Positions 50,543 to 60,459 of a stretch of 64,000 nucleotides of DNA are shown here, piece by piece. Both the position numbers and the translations under genes were made by a program. Under the pieces are notes generated by a model. The model had not been told where the DNA came from. It saw nothing but the letters and a program-made list of their open reading frames with translations, and did not search any database. Source of the stretch: Holophaga sp. (GTDB taxonomy: Bacteria > Acidobacteriota > Holophagae > Holophagales > Holophagaceae); the NCBI GenBank assembly GCA_016715205.1, contig JADKBC010000001.1, positions 216,875-280,874 on the forward strand, read 5' to 3'. The stretch's first letter is position 1; each line of letters opens with the position of its first letter.

Positions 50543-52297
50543 ATGGAAACAACAAACGAGACGATCTTTGGAGGCAGCTTTCTGCTGGCCCCCATCGGCA
50601 GTCAGGCCCAGTTCACCCCCGAAGAGCTCAGCGAGGATGCCCAGGCCATTGGCCAGGCCGCGCGTGAATTCGTGGAAGGGGAAGTCATTCCCAAGGATGC
50701 CGCGATCGATAAGCTCGATCTCGAATTGTCCAAGGAACTCCTCCGCAAGGCCGGCGAACTGGGGCTGTTGAGCCTGGAGATTCCCGAAGCCTACGACGGC
50801 ATGGATCTCGACAAGCTGTCAGGCCTGTTGGTGCTGGAGGAGCTGGGTCGCCAGGCCTCCTTCTCCGTGTCCTACGGCGCCCACACCGGCATCGGCACGC
50901 TACCCATCGTCTATTTTGGAACGGAAGCCCAGAAGGCCAAGTACCTTCCCAAGCTGGGCAGCGGCGAACTGCTGGCAGCCTACGCCCTCACCGAGCCCGG
51001 GGCGGGCAGTGACGCCATGAACGCCAAGACCGTCGCCACCCTGGAGGGCGATACCTGGGTGCTGAACGGCTCCAAGATGTGGATCACCAACGCGGGATTT
51101 GCGGATGTGTTCGTGGTCTTCGCCAAGGTGGACGGCCGCAAGTTCAGCGCCTTCATCGTGGAAAAGGAGGATGCGGGTTTCACCATCGCCGCCGAAGAAC
51201 ACAAGCTTGGCATCAAGGGCTCCAGCACCCGCGCCCTCAGTTTCGACAACTGCCGCATTCCCAAGGACCGTCTGCTGGGTGAGATCGGGAAGGGCCATCG
51301 CATCGCCTTCGGCATCCTGGCCATCGGTCGCTTCAAGCTGGGCGCGGGCTGCAACGGCATCGCCAAGGAAGTGCTGAAGTACACCCTCAAATACACCGCC
51401 GAACGCCTGCAGTTCAACAAGTCCATCAACAACTTCGGCTTGATCCGCAAGTATCTGGCCGACATGGGCATTCGCATCTTCGTGGCCGAGAGCATGAATT
51501 TCCGCACCATCGGCTACATCAATGAAGGCATGCACGCCGCCAGCTGGGATCAGCCCGACGCCGCCAAGAAGAAGATGGACATCATGGACGAGTTCCAGAT
51601 GGAAGCCTCCATCATGAAGGTGTGGGATAGCGAAGCCCTGGGCCTCATCGCCGATGACGCGGTGCAGTGCTTCGGCGGCTACGGGTTCTCCGCCGAATAT
51701 CCCCCCGAAAAGATCTATCGCGACAATCGCATCAACCGGCTGTTCGAAGGCACCAACGAAATCAACCGCCTGATCATTGCGGGGCAGGTGTTCAAGAAAG
51801 TCAGCAACGGCACCCTGCCCCTGCGCAAGGACACGGCAGACCTGCCCGAACTGGGTTCCGGTCCTCTGGCCAAGGCGGCCCGAGCCGTGGAGCTGGCCAA
51901 GCGTCAGGCCCATTACGCCATTGCCGCCTGCCTGGAAGTCACGGGCCAGAAGCTCATCGAGAACCAGGAAGCCGCCGCCCGGGCTGCGGACATGGTGACC
52001 GAGATCTACACCATGGAATCCGCCCTGGTGCGCGCCACCAAAATGCTCGCTGCCGGCCATCGTTGGGCCGATCTGGCCAAGGCCTGTGCGGAAGTTCACA
52101 CCAACGAAAGCATCGGCAAGGTGCAGAACCTGGCCCGCCTGCTGCTGGCGGAAGTGCTGGAAGGCGATGCCCTCGCAACCGCCGTGGCCGACCTCAAAGC
52201 CTTTGATCTCTATGTGCCGGTGGCGGGCGCTAAGCTCCGCGATGCCATTGCCACAGAGCTCATCGAAAAGGGCGGCTACCCCATCGAACATTTCTAG
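50543..52297 (+). CDS. Acyl-CoA dehydrogenase with C-terminal extension
   Basis: A 584-residue FAD enzyme. Residues about 30-400 are the standard acyl-CoA dehydrogenase fold: ALTEPGAGSDAMNAKT, WVLNGSKMWITNAGFAD, GSSTRALSFDNCRIPKDR, ERLQFNKSINNFG, CFGGYGFSAEYPPEKIYRD and the catalytic-Glu region LFEGTNEINRL. A further ~150 residues form a second helical domain, as in VLCAD/FadE-type enzymes, suggesting long-chain substrates or a membrane-associated form. It starts beyond a short gap from the divergent menG and ends at a strong hairpin. Confidence 0.9.
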   Translation: METTNETIFGGSFLLAPIGSQAQFTPEELSEDAQAIGQAAREFVEGEVIPKDAAIDKLDLELSKELLRKAGELGLLSLEIPEAYDGMDLDKLSGLLVLEELGRQASFSVSYGAHTGIGTLPIVYFGTEAQKAKYLPKLGSGELLAAYALTEPGAGSDAMNAKTVATLEGDTWVLNGSKMWITNAGFADVFVVFAKVDGRKFSAFIVEKEDAGFTIAAEEHKLGIKGSSTRALSFDNCRIPKDRLLGEIGKGHRIAFGILAIGRFKLGAGCNGIAKEVLKYTLKYTAERLQFNKSINNFGLIRKYLADMGIRIFVAESMNFRTIGYINEGMHAASWDQPDAAKKKMDIMDEFQMEASIMKVWDSEALGLIADDAVQCFGGYGFSAEYPPEKIYRDNRINRLFEGTNEINRLIIAGQVFKKVSNGTLPLRKDTADLPELGSGPLAKAARAVELAKRQAHYAIAACLEVTGQKLIENQEAAARAADMVTEIYTMESALVRATKMLAAGHRWADLAKACAEVHTNESIGKVQNLARLLLAEVLEGDALATAVADLKAFDLYVPVAGAKLRDAIATELIEKGGYPIEHF

Positions 52298-52310
52298 AGC
52301 GCGTTCTTAT

Positions 52311-52350
52311 CCAACCAAAAGGGCCTCCGGTTGGAGGCCCTTTTGGTTGG
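52311..52350. terminator. Bidirectional hairpin terminator
   Basis: A perfect 18-bp inverted repeat (beginning CCAACCAAAAGGGCC) with a four-base loop GGTT, thirteen bases after the acyl-CoA dehydrogenase stop and just before the stop of the convergent FecR/DUF6600 gene. Its AAAA/TTTT segment gives U runs on both strands. Confidence 0.85.
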
Positions 52351-52363
52351 TAAGTGGTGAATA

Positions 52364-54316
52364 TCAGCGACGGGGGCGTTCCACTGGCCGCGAGGGGCTC
52401 GGCGCAGGCGCAGAAGGCGCGGGGGAAGAGGGCCGTTCCGGACGGGATTCCCGCGGGGCTTCTCGGTGGGTCTCCCGCGGTGATTCGCGGGGCGATTCCT
52501 TGGGCGCAGGCCGCTCGATTTCCCGGGGTCGTTCCTCCCGCACGCGTTCGCGGGGGATTTCGCGGGGGGTGGGACGCTCCACTTCCCTGGGGCGCTCTTC
52601 CCGGATCCGTTCCCGAGGCGTTTCCTTGGGAGTCGGCCGCTCAATCTCGCGGGGGCGTTCTTCGCGAACGCGCTCACGCGGGGCTTCCTTGGGCGTAGGG
52701 CGCTCGATCTCCCTAGGTCGTGTTTCTCGTCCGCCGGAGGGGGCTACCTCACGCCCTACGGGGCGGCTATCCCGGGGTGGTGCCGGGGAGGTTTCAGGGG
52801 GAATGGGGCGGCTTTCACGAAGGATGGCGCGGCCCGGCGTAGGGCGGGAGCGGTCTTCGAAGGGGGTGGGCAGGCGGCCACCGGATGGCGATTCGGGGCG
52901 ACCCAGAGGGGTCACATCCCGGCGCAGGACGGCTCGGCCGGTGCTGGATTGGGCCTGGCGTTCATAGGTCTGAATCCGTTCGCGCATCAGGGGGCGCTGG
53001 CCAACAACCCGCTGGAACTGGGTGGGATTGTTGATTTCGCCGCGGGAGACCATCAAGGGGCCCCGCTGCCAGGGGGCGGTGAGGGGCCGTCCGGCCGTGC
53101 CGGTGCCAGACCAAGAGGAGGCTCCAGTGCCCCGATTGAAGGTGCGGATCACATTGACGTCCGCGTAGATGTGGCGCTGAAGGCGACCCTGGCCGATGTA
53201 GGTCACGTTCACCACGTTCCAGCAGTGGCCACCGCCCCAGGCTCCATAGCCCCAACTGCAGGGGGCGTTCCAGTAACCCAAAGGAGCCCAGCCAAAATAG
53301 GAATCGTAGGTGTTCCAGGCCACCCAGGCCGGGCTGTAGTAAACCCCGGGAATCCAGTACCAGCCGTACCGAGCGCCCCAGCCCCAGCGGCCGTGGTGAT
53401 GGGTGACGTAGCCCCAGGGCTCATCGCTGATCCACGTCATGCCGCCGGCATAGGCGCCCCAGCGGCCTTGCCAATAGGGGCGCCATTCCACGCTCACGCC
53501 CCGGGGGCGCCAGCACCAACTGCTGGTGTCATCCACATAGATCCAATCGCCGTTGTCATCTAGATCGTCCGAGTAGGAACTGATTTCCCGGGGAATGTGC
53601 TCGGAATGCACCGACCTTCGGGCGCGCAGGTAATCCACGCACCATTCGTCAAAGGGATCTGCATCGTAGGTATTGAAACTGCGCACGCGATCCAGCCGAT
53701 CCTGGTTGCCATAGACGGTCAGACGCTCGCCAGCGGTGAGGGTGGTGCGATCCGCTTCGTTGCGGAACCGGGCACGGCCGCGATGCACGCGCACCTGCAC
53801 GCTATGCTCCCGATCCACTTCACAAGAGGCGCTAGCGCCATCGGCCAGGGCCACGGTCCCCGAGGGCGTGTCGATGCGAATGCGAGCGTCACTCTCGCTG
53901 CCCATCATGATGCGGATGCGGCCGTAGTCGAGACGGAGCAGCACCTGCCGCTCGCCCTTGCGGTCGGTAAAGAGCGCGGCCACCTGGAACTTGGTGGCAT
54001 TGGCAAAGGCGATCCGAGTCCCGTCACCCAGTTGCAGGACACCACGACCGCGGCTTTCCACCACATCGCCTTCGCCCACGGGAATCCCGCGGGTCAGGGC
54101 TTCTTCCCCATCCCCCTTGGAAATGCGCACATCGCCTTCCACGGCCTTGACTTGGGCATACCGCTCGGGGCTTTCGCCCATATAGTCATCATCTTCAGGG
54201 GGTTGGGATTGGGGCTGAACCTGGGCGTGCAGGGTTGGCGCGGGAGCCAGGATGGCCGCAGGGGTCAGCAGCAGGGCCAAGGTGACGCGATTCCAGTCGA
54301 ACAAGCGGCTCTTCAT
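52364..54316 (-). CDS. Exported FecR-domain / DUF6600-like protein with Arg/Glu/Pro repeats
   Basis: A 650-residue protein from ATG 54316. Signal peptide (about 10-32), a FecR-type domain (about 50-200; VKAVEGDVRISKG, GVLQLGDGTRIAFANATKF), then a Trp/Tyr/Gly-rich domain (about 255-385) with WRPYWQGRWGAYAGGMTW and WGYVTHHHGRWGW, as in DUF6600 proteins. The last ~120 residues are a disordered tail with about four copies of a 21-residue unit (core RPREIERPTPKE). The Trp-rich domain is of unknown function. A hairpin separates it from the convergent dehydrogenase. Confidence 0.82.
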   Translation of the reverse strand: MKSRLFDWNRVTLALLLTPAAILAPAPTLHAQVQPQSQPPEDDDYMGESPERYAQVKAVEGDVRISKGDGEEALTRGIPVGEGDVVESRGRGVLQLGDGTRIAFANATKFQVAALFTDRKGERQVLLRLDYGRIRIMMGSESDARIRIDTPSGTVALADGASASCEVDREHSVQVRVHRGRARFRNEADRTTLTAGERLTVYGNQDRLDRVRSFNTYDADPFDEWCVDYLRARRSVHSEHIPREISSYSDDLDDNGDWIYVDDTSSWCWRPRGVSVEWRPYWQGRWGAYAGGMTWISDEPWGYVTHHHGRWGWGARYGWYWIPGVYYSPAWVAWNTYDSYFGWAPLGYWNAPCSWGYGAWGGGHCWNVVNVTYIGQGRLQRHIYADVNVIRTFNRGTGASSWSGTGTAGRPLTAPWQRGPLMVSRGEINNPTQFQRVVGQRPLMRERIQTYERQAQSSTGRAVLRRDVTPLGRPESPSGGRLPTPFEDRSRPTPGRAILRESRPIPPETSPAPPRDSRPVGREVAPSGGRETRPREIERPTPKEAPRERVREERPREIERPTPKETPRERIREERPREVERPTPREIPRERVREERPREIERPAPKESPRESPRETHREAPRESRPERPSSPAPSAPAPSPSRPVERPRR

Positions 54317-54412
54317 GGCTTCCTCCATTCATAAGGTGCGTGCTTCGGGTCGCAGGATCCGGGGTTGGGTTCGAGGGTTCTCCCTCGCTTACGCCAATCC
54401 CGTGCCAACCCA

Positions 54413-55072
54413 TTAGCCGTTCGGAAAGGGGATCAACGCGGTCCCCGGTTTCTCCGGTTTCAGGGGGGTGCTCAAGGCAATGAATTGGGGCAGCAGGCTC
54501 AGCCAGGGCAAGGTCCAATAGCTGCGGGGCTGCGTGGCATCCGTTGTTTTTTGGAGAACACCCAGGGCCTCGGGCAAAAACACCAGCTCCAGGCTGGTGC
54601 CGTTCGGCAGGGAGAGATAGGCGACCCTGCCTGTGGCGGGATGCACCACCGTGAGGAGGCGTTCTTCATCATCGAGGATCCAGAGTAGCCCTTCGAGGCC
54701 TGGGCGGAAATCCGCCTGGCCCAGGGGCAGGGCTCCGATGCCTTGGCATAACGGCGTTTGATTGGGGAACGCCCAGGTGCCCGAGACTTCAGCCATGGGC
54801 AGCCCACCATCCCGCCAGAGCTTGAGGGGGCGTCCCGGCAGGCCGGTGCGCAGCCGGACGATGCCCCGGGCATCCACCACCTTGAGGGCTCCCCCCGGAT
54901 CCAGGCTCACCTTCAGCGGCCCGATAGAGGGTTGCCCCAGGGTGGGTACCGGCAGGTGGGGAATGCTGAGGGTGGCCCGCCAGGGCAGATTGGGGGTCTT
55001 GCCCCAAGGCAGACCCCGAATGTCCTGGGCGGCCAGGGTGGCCGCAGTCAGCAGGAAGGCGCCCAGCCGCAC
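54413..55072 (-). CDS. Exported protein of unknown function
   Basis: A 219-residue protein with a signal peptide (RLGAFLLTAATLAAQ). The mature part has a beta-rich pattern (LKVSLDPGGALKVVDARGIVRLR, GLLWILDDEERLLTVVHP) and no recognised motif. It begins inside the last codons of tatD (25-base overlap) and is thus probably translated from the same mRNA. A relation to TatD function is not evident. Confidence 0.65.
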   Translation of the reverse strand: MRLGAFLLTAATLAAQDIRGLPWGKTPNLPWRATLSIPHLPVPTLGQPSIGPLKVSLDPGGALKVVDARGIVRLRTGLPGRPLKLWRDGGLPMAEVSGTWAFPNQTPLCQGIGALPLGQADFRPGLEGLLWILDDEERLLTVVHPATGRVAYLSLPNGTSLELVFLPEALGVLQKTTDATQPRSYWTLPWLSLLPQFIALSTPLKPEKPGTALIPFPNG

Positions 55073-55827
55073 AGGTCCTCCAGGTTTCGGGTGGTTCGAT
55101 CGGATAGCGCCCCCAGGGAAAGACCTCGGAGGCGGGCCAGGTATTCGGCCACAAAGATGACAAAGGCGGGTTCGTTGGTTTTGCCCCGGTGGGGGGCTGG
55201 GGCCAGGTAGGGCGAATCCGTTTCCACCAGGATGCGATCCAGGGGAGCCCAGGCGGCCACGGCCTGAATGGCCTCGGCTTTTTTGAAGGTAAGGATGCCG
55301 GAAAAACTCAGGTAGAAACCCAGGTCCAGGGCGCGCCGGGCGAAGGGCAGGTCTTCGGAATAGCAGTGGATGATGCCTTTGACTTCGTCGGCGCCCTCCT
55401 CGGTTAGTACGCGCAAGGTGTCCTCGGGAGCTTCCCGCGTGTGGATCATCAGGGGTTTACGAACCTGTTTGGCCAAGCGGATCTGTTGCCGGAACACGAA
55501 TTCCTGCTGCTCCCGGGGGCTGAAATCGTAGTGCCAATCAAGCCCCGTTTCTCCCACAAACCGAACGGCGGGGTCGGCCACCAGGGCTTCCAGCGCTGCG
55601 GCGGTGGCTTGGTCCCATCCCTTGGCCTCATGGGGGTGAACGCCCAGGCAGGCCTGGATATCCGCTTCCTGGTGGGCAAGGCGCAGCACCTGTCGGGAAT
55701 CCTCCAGGTCCGTCCCCACCGCCACAAACCCTCCCACGCCCGCGCGTCGGGCCCGGTCCAAAGTCTCCGGAAGCTTTTGTTCTGCCACCTGATTGCCGAG
55801 AAGATGGCAGTGGACATCCACCAACAT
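55048..55827 (-). CDS. tatD: TatD-family metal-dependent hydrolase
   Basis: A 259-residue TIM-barrel hydrolase behind GAAGGAG. Metal ligands in order: VDVHCHL (H-x-H), the Glu in FVGETGLDWHYD, His in LMIHTREA, His in IIHCYSED and Asp in VETDSPYLAP. Family members are 3'-5' exonucleases or D-aminoacyl-hydrolases. It is followed by an overlapping gene for an exported protein. Confidence 0.92.
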   Translation of the reverse strand: MLVDVHCHLLGNQVAEQKLPETLDRARRAGVGGFVAVGTDLEDSRQVLRLAHQEADIQACLGVHPHEAKGWDQATAAALEALVADPAVRFVGETGLDWHYDFSPREQQEFVFRQQIRLAKQVRKPLMIHTREAPEDTLRVLTEEGADEVKGIIHCYSEDLPFARRALDLGFYLSFSGILTFKKAEAIQAVAAWAPLDRILVETDSPYLAPAPHRGKTNEPAFVIFVAEYLARLRGLSLGALSDRTTRNLEDLCGWAPSC

Positions 55828-55906
55828 GATTCACTCCTTCCATATGTTGGCACGGCGAGGAGTACCGACCGGCGCATAACTCGGCTACCTTAAGGTTCCA
55901 TTCACC

Positions 55907-58900
55907 ATGAACCATCCCCTGGGTCAGTCCGCAGCCTGGAGCCGCATCTGCGGTTTGGCCCTGGCTCTGTGGGTTGGCTTAATGCTGGTATCGGGCACGG
56001 GGCTGCAGGCGCAGCCGTTGGCGTTCCGGCACTTCGATGACCGGGATGGACTGCCGCAAAGCCAGGTTCGGTGCATGTTCGAAGATCGGGATGGGTTCAT
56101 CTGGATGGGCACCATGGAGGGCCTCGCCCGGCTGGGGGCCTCGGGATTCCGGCCCTACCGGGATGTGGAAGGGTTGCTCGTCAAGCAGATCAACTGCATC
56201 ACCCAGGATCGCCATGGCAGCATTTGGGTGGGCGGACCGGACTCCGGCGTGGCTGAAATCCGCGGGAGTCGCATCCGGAATTTCGGCACCGAGGAAGGGC
56301 TGGCCGCCAAAACCGTCTACACCATCCTGGAACGCCGGAATGGTGATCTCCTCGCAGGGGCCCGCCAGGGGCTGTTCTGCAAGAAAGGCGATCGTTTCGA
56401 ACGGGTAGAACTGCCGGAGCCCACCACCTATCTGCCCATCTATTGCATGGAAGAGGATGCCCGAGGCGACCTCTGGATGGGATCACGGCGGGGGAATCTG
56501 TTCCGGTGGGATGGCAAAAAAGTGTTCAATGCGCTTCTTCCCCCAGCATTGGCGGATAAGCCGGTCCAAACCATCGTTCGGGGTCCCGATGGCAGCCTCT
56601 GGGCCTTGTTCCCCCAGGCGCTGCTCCATCAGAGCGGGCGCACCGAGTGGGAGCCCTTCAAACTTCCTGCGTTAGCCCCCCAGGCCAATTTCATTGGCCT
56701 ATCCTTCTCTCCCGACGGGGAAATGTTGCTGGCCATGGGTCAGGATGGTCTGCTGGTCATTGATAAGGGGCACAGCAAACTGCTGACCCACAAGGACGGG
56801 CTGCCCCGGGAAGGGGTGACCATGGCCAAGCGGGATCGCCGCGGTGTGCTTTGGATCTGTTCGGATGGCAGCGATGCCCTGGCCCAAGCCATCCCCGACC
56901 TGCGATCCCTGGATACGGATCCTGAAACCGGGATTGGGTTGGGCCTGGGCGCCATCACCACATTTTTTGAGCTGTCCCCCACCAGAATCCTGTTGGGTGG
57001 CTCCCGTGGCCTGCAGCTTTGGGAAGAAGGGCGCGGCATCACCAACCGCTGGCAGACCTTTGCCGGTCTAACCACCATGGAGGTCTGGTCCCTGGCAGCC
57101 CATCCCCAGGGTGGGGTTTGGGTGGGCACCAGCAAGGGGCTGTGGCGTTGGAAGGACGGCAAGATCCTGGCCGGGCCAAAGCGACTGGAAAAGTCCTACA
57201 TCTTTTCGTTGCTAGTCCATGCGGACCGCCTCTGGGTATGCACCCAGGGCGATGGGCTGGCCGAAGTCAGCAACAGTGGCGAGTTCATCGCCTTCCATAC
57301 CTTGCCCCAGGAGGTTGGCAAAGGGGATGTGGTCAAGGTGCTGCCCCGCGTCTTTCCCCGGGGCCCTGGACTGCTGGTGGCCACCGATGTGGGGCTCTAC
57401 AATTTCCGCGTGGAAGGCGGCCATGGCTCCTTCACCCGTGCCAAGGCCAATACGCCTGTGCAAGCCGTGAATATTTTCACGATGTACGAGGAGGAATCGG
57501 GCCCGCTGTGGGTGGGGACTCGAGATGGCGTTTACGAATTTCCGAAAGATAAAGTGGGCGAGTGGAAACTCTACGGTGGCCTGAAGTCTGGCATCCAGGG
57601 TTCTCCCAACTGGATTCAACGACTGCCGGAAGGTCAACTGGCCGTGGGCCACGCCAAGGGGGTCTCCATTCTTTCGGAAGGGAGCCTGGTGCAGCTCACC
57701 AAGAACCGGGGCCTTCTTTCCGACGAAACCACGCAGGATGCGGTGCTGCTGGATAGTAGAGGCCGGTTATGGATTGGCATGAAAGGTGGCGCGTGCATCC
57801 TGGATACCCGCAGACCCTTCCTGGAGGTGCGCCTTCCCAAGCCTCGCGTGATGGAAGCACGTTGGGGCAAGGAATCCCGGTGGTTGCCGAACCAGATCGA
57901 GTTGCCACCGTTGCCTGGGACCCTGGACCTGGTGTTCGATACTGGGCTGCCGGCTTCTCCGGTGGTGCCAAGGTACGAGGCCATGATCGAAGGGCTGGAC
58001 CGCACGTGGCGGGCGGTCGAGATAAATGCCGACAGCATCCAGGTGGCCCAGGTGGGGCCTGGAAAGTATGCCTTCCGCTTGCGGGCAAGCCTGGACGGAC
58101 ACCAATGGGTGGAATCAGAACCACTTCCCATCCGAGTGCGGCCCGCGTGGCATCAGCGGCTTGTTACCCGCATCCTTTTGGGGCTGGTCGCTGCTGGGCT
58201 GATTCTCTGCCTGGTCTATTGGCGCCTGAAATCCCTGGAAAAACGGGCGCACATGCTGGAAGCCAAGGTCCAGGAGCGCACGGAGAGCCTGGCCCTGCGC
58301 AACAGATCCCAGGAACGCCTGCACCAGCAGCTGAAGCGTTCCCTGGAGAGCCGGGTGCACCTCATGCGGACCGTGAGCCATGATCTTCGCTCACCGCTGA
58401 CGAGCATCATGCTGAGCGTGGACCGCATTCGGGAGAGCGACGGTGAACAGATCAGTGCCTCCATGCTCAACGTGCTGGACAAGGAAGCTCGACGCTTGGA
58501 AGGCATCATTCGTGGCCTGTTGGATCAGGCCAAGACGGAAGCCTTTACGGATAGCCTGAACCAGCGGCTCTGCCGCATCACCGAAGTGCTGGATGGGCTC
58601 ACGGACACCTTGCGGTTGAAGGCCGAATCCCGGGGCCTGACCACCCACCTGGAGTTGGATCCCAATGCGGATTCGGTTTGGATTTTGGCGGATACGACAG
58701 CGCTCCAGCAGGTGCTTTTCAACCTGATCGAGAATGCCCTCAAGTTCACAGAGCCCCCCGGCACCATCGGCATTCGGTCCCTGGTGGGGGAGGATAACTG
58801 GGCCCTGGAGGTCTGGGACACAGGGCGTGGCATTGATTCGACCATGGTCGAGGACATATTCCAGGCCTTCCGCCAGACCCAGGAGGGCGATGCGAAAACG

Positions 58901-59047
58901 GGCTGGGGGCTTGGTCTCAATATCTGCAAGACCCTGGTAGAGGCTCATTCCGGGCGCATCGAAGTGGTCAGCGAAGTGGGCAAGGGCTCCACGTTCCGGG
59001 TGATTCTGCCCCTGGTGCTTCCCAACAAGGACAGCCAGGAAAGCTGA
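55907..59047 (+). CDS. Sensor histidine kinase with two-component-regulator propellers
   Basis: A 1046-residue membrane kinase. Signal peptide/TM (about 12-35); fourteen or so propeller blades (about 40-650) with repeats such as LPQSQVRCMFEDRDGFIWMG and GSIWVGGPDSGVAEI; a Y_Y_Y domain (about 690-745); TM (about 753-773); coiled coil; HisKA with H in MRTVSHDLRSPLTS (about 825) and a HATPase (about 910-1040) with NLIENALKF and GWGLGLNICK. Propeller kinases in Bacteroidetes usually carry their own receiver and AraC output. Here there is none, and a separate NtrC-type regulator gene follows 32 bases later. Confidence 0.9.
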   Translation: MNHPLGQSAAWSRICGLALALWVGLMLVSGTGLQAQPLAFRHFDDRDGLPQSQVRCMFEDRDGFIWMGTMEGLARLGASGFRPYRDVEGLLVKQINCITQDRHGSIWVGGPDSGVAEIRGSRIRNFGTEEGLAAKTVYTILERRNGDLLAGARQGLFCKKGDRFERVELPEPTTYLPIYCMEEDARGDLWMGSRRGNLFRWDGKKVFNALLPPALADKPVQTIVRGPDGSLWALFPQALLHQSGRTEWEPFKLPALAPQANFIGLSFSPDGEMLLAMGQDGLLVIDKGHSKLLTHKDGLPREGVTMAKRDRRGVLWICSDGSDALAQAIPDLRSLDTDPETGIGLGLGAITTFFELSPTRILLGGSRGLQLWEEGRGITNRWQTFAGLTTMEVWSLAAHPQGGVWVGTSKGLWRWKDGKILAGPKRLEKSYIFSLLVHADRLWVCTQGDGLAEVSNSGEFIAFHTLPQEVGKGDVVKVLPRVFPRGPGLLVATDVGLYNFRVEGGHGSFTRAKANTPVQAVNIFTMYEEESGPLWVGTRDGVYEFPKDKVGEWKLYGGLKSGIQGSPNWIQRLPEGQLAVGHAKGVSILSEGSLVQLTKNRGLLSDETTQDAVLLDSRGRLWIGMKGGACILDTRRPFLEVRLPKPRVMEARWGKESRWLPNQIELPPLPGTLDLVFDTGLPASPVVPRYEAMIEGLDRTWRAVEINADSIQVAQVGPGKYAFRLRASLDGHQWVESEPLPIRVRPAWHQRLVTRILLGLVAAGLILCLVYWRLKSLEKRAHMLEAKVQERTESLALRNRSQERLHQQLKRSLESRVHLMRTVSHDLRSPLTSIMLSVDRIRESDGEQISASMLNVLDKEARRLEGIIRGLLDQAKTEAFTDSLNQRLCRITEVLDGLTDTLRLKAESRGLTTHLELDPNADSVWILADTTALQQVLFNLIENALKFTEPPGTIGIRSLVGEDNWALEVWDTGRGIDSTMVEDIFQAFRQTQEGDAKTGWGLGLNICKTLVEAHSGRIEVVSEVGKGSTFRVILPLVLPNKDSQES

Positions 59048-59079
59048 CGCCGAGCCGTTGAAAGCGTACTCTCTAGGGT

Positions 59080-60459
59080 ATGAGATCGCTGTTGACCATC
59101 CTGATCGTGGACGACGAGCCCGGCATTCGGCGGTCGTTGGGCGAGTCCTTATCCGAGGAAGGCTACGCCGTGCTCAAAGCGGAGCGTGGCGAGCAAGCGC
59201 TCGAGCTGCTTGAAAATTCGGATCCGGATTCCATTCACCTCATGTTGTTGGATGTGTGGTTGCCTGGCATTGATGGCCTGGAAACCCTCCAGCGGGCCAA
59301 AACCCTGCGCCCTGAACTGCCTGTGGTGATGATCAGCGGCCACGGCAACATCGATACGGCCATGCAATCCACGCGGCTTGGCGCCTTCGACTTTCTTGAA
59401 AAGCCGGTGGATCTGGATCGTTTGCTGCTGGTGGTCAGCAACGCGCTCAAGCAGCGGCACCTGGAGCAGGAGAATCTGCGGCTTCAGCACGAGGTCAACC
59501 AGGACCGCTTTTTCATGGCGGAAAGTCCTGCCATGAAACGCTTGCTGGCGGATGTAAAGCTGGTGGCGCCCACCGAAGGCCGCGTGTTGCTGACGGGGGA
59601 AAACGGCAGCGGCAAGGAAGAAGTGGCCCGCCTCATCCACGATCAGAGTTCCCGGGCCAAGGGCCCCTTTGTGGAGGTCAACTGCGCCGCCATTCCCGAA
59701 GAACTCATCGAATCGGAACTCTTCGGCCATCAGAAGGGTGCCTTCACGGGCGCCATCCGGGATCAGAAGGGAAAATTCAGGGAAGCCCACGGCGGCACGC
59801 TGTTCCTGGATGAAGTGGGCGACATGTCCCTGAAGACCCAGGCCAAGGTGCTGCGCGCGCTGCAGGAGGGCCGCATCGAGCCTGTGGGCGGTGGTGGTGC
59901 CGTGGGTGTCGATGTGCGAGTCATCGCCGCCACCAACAAGGACCTCACCGAGGAGATCAAGGCAGGTCGTTTCCGGGAGGATCTGTTCTTCCGCCTCGCC
60001 GTGGTGCCCCTGCGGGTGCCACCGTTGCGCGAACGCCCGGAAGAGCTCATCCAGATGGCCGAGGCTTTTCTGGCCCGGTTCGCTCGCAGCTATGGCCGAC
60101 CACCCAAGCGCCTGGCGCCCGAAGCCCGGGAAACACTGTTGCGCCACGATTGGCCAGGGAATGTGCGCGAGCTGAAAAACCTCATGGAGCGTGCCCTCAT
60201 TCTGGGGCGTGGTTTAGAGCTGGGCTCCCGGGATCTGGGTCCCTTGGCCACGCGCCATTTGGCCGAGCCAGATCCCTTCACCTTCCCCGAATTTCCCAGC
60301 ATTCGCGAGGCCCGGGACTGGTTCGAATCTATCTACATCCAGCGAGAGCTGAAGCTCCAGAATGGCAACATGACCCGGGTAGCCGATCGGTTGGGCCTGG
60401 ATCGCTCCAACCTGTACAAGCGCATGAAGGCACTGGGCGTGGAGGCACGGGAACCATGA
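59080..60459 (+). CDS. NtrC-type sigma-54 response regulator
   Basis: A 459-residue regulator. Receiver domain (1-125) with acidic pair DDEP and phosphoacceptor Asp in LMLLDVWLPG; sigma-54 AAA+ domain (about 145-380) with ENGSGKEE at Walker A, KGAFTGAI (sigma-54 contact loop) and TLFLDEVGDM; and a Fis-type HTH (about 415-455; TRVADRLGLDRSNLYKRMKALG). It pairs with the propeller kinase before it. Its stop overlaps the start of the MerR-type gene by four bases. Confidence 0.92.
   Translation: MRSLLTILIVDDEPGIRRSLGESLSEEGYAVLKAERGEQALELLENSDPDSIHLMLLDVWLPGIDGLETLQRAKTLRPELPVVMISGHGNIDTAMQSTRLGAFDFLEKPVDLDRLLLVVSNALKQRHLEQENLRLQHEVNQDRFFMAESPAMKRLLADVKLVAPTEGRVLLTGENGSGKEEVARLIHDQSSRAKGPFVEVNCAAIPEELIESELFGHQKGAFTGAIRDQKGKFREAHGGTLFLDEVGDMSLKTQAKVLRALQEGRIEPVGGGGAVGVDVRVIAATNKDLTEEIKAGRFREDLFFRLAVVPLRVPPLRERPEELIQMAEAFLARFARSYGRPPKRLAPEARETLLRHDWPGNVRELKNLMERALILGRGLELGSRDLGPLATRHLAEPDPFTFPEFPSIREARDWFESIYIQRELKLQNGNMTRVADRLGLDRSNLYKRMKALGVEAREP

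Noticed and set aside
52364..52970. Plus-strand frames over the Arg/Glu/Pro repeats
   Set aside because: They are mirror readings of the tandem repeats of the FecR/DUF6600 gene, rich in Arg/Gly/Ser without a start signal.
55849..55870. TTGGCACG upstream of the propeller kinase as a sigma-54 promoter
   Set aside because: The -24 half is good but the -12 position reads GGAG instead of TTGC.
60150..60455. Upstream extension of the MerR-type gene
   Set aside because: It lies over the NtrC HTH region in another frame; the MerR HTH begins right after ATG 60456.
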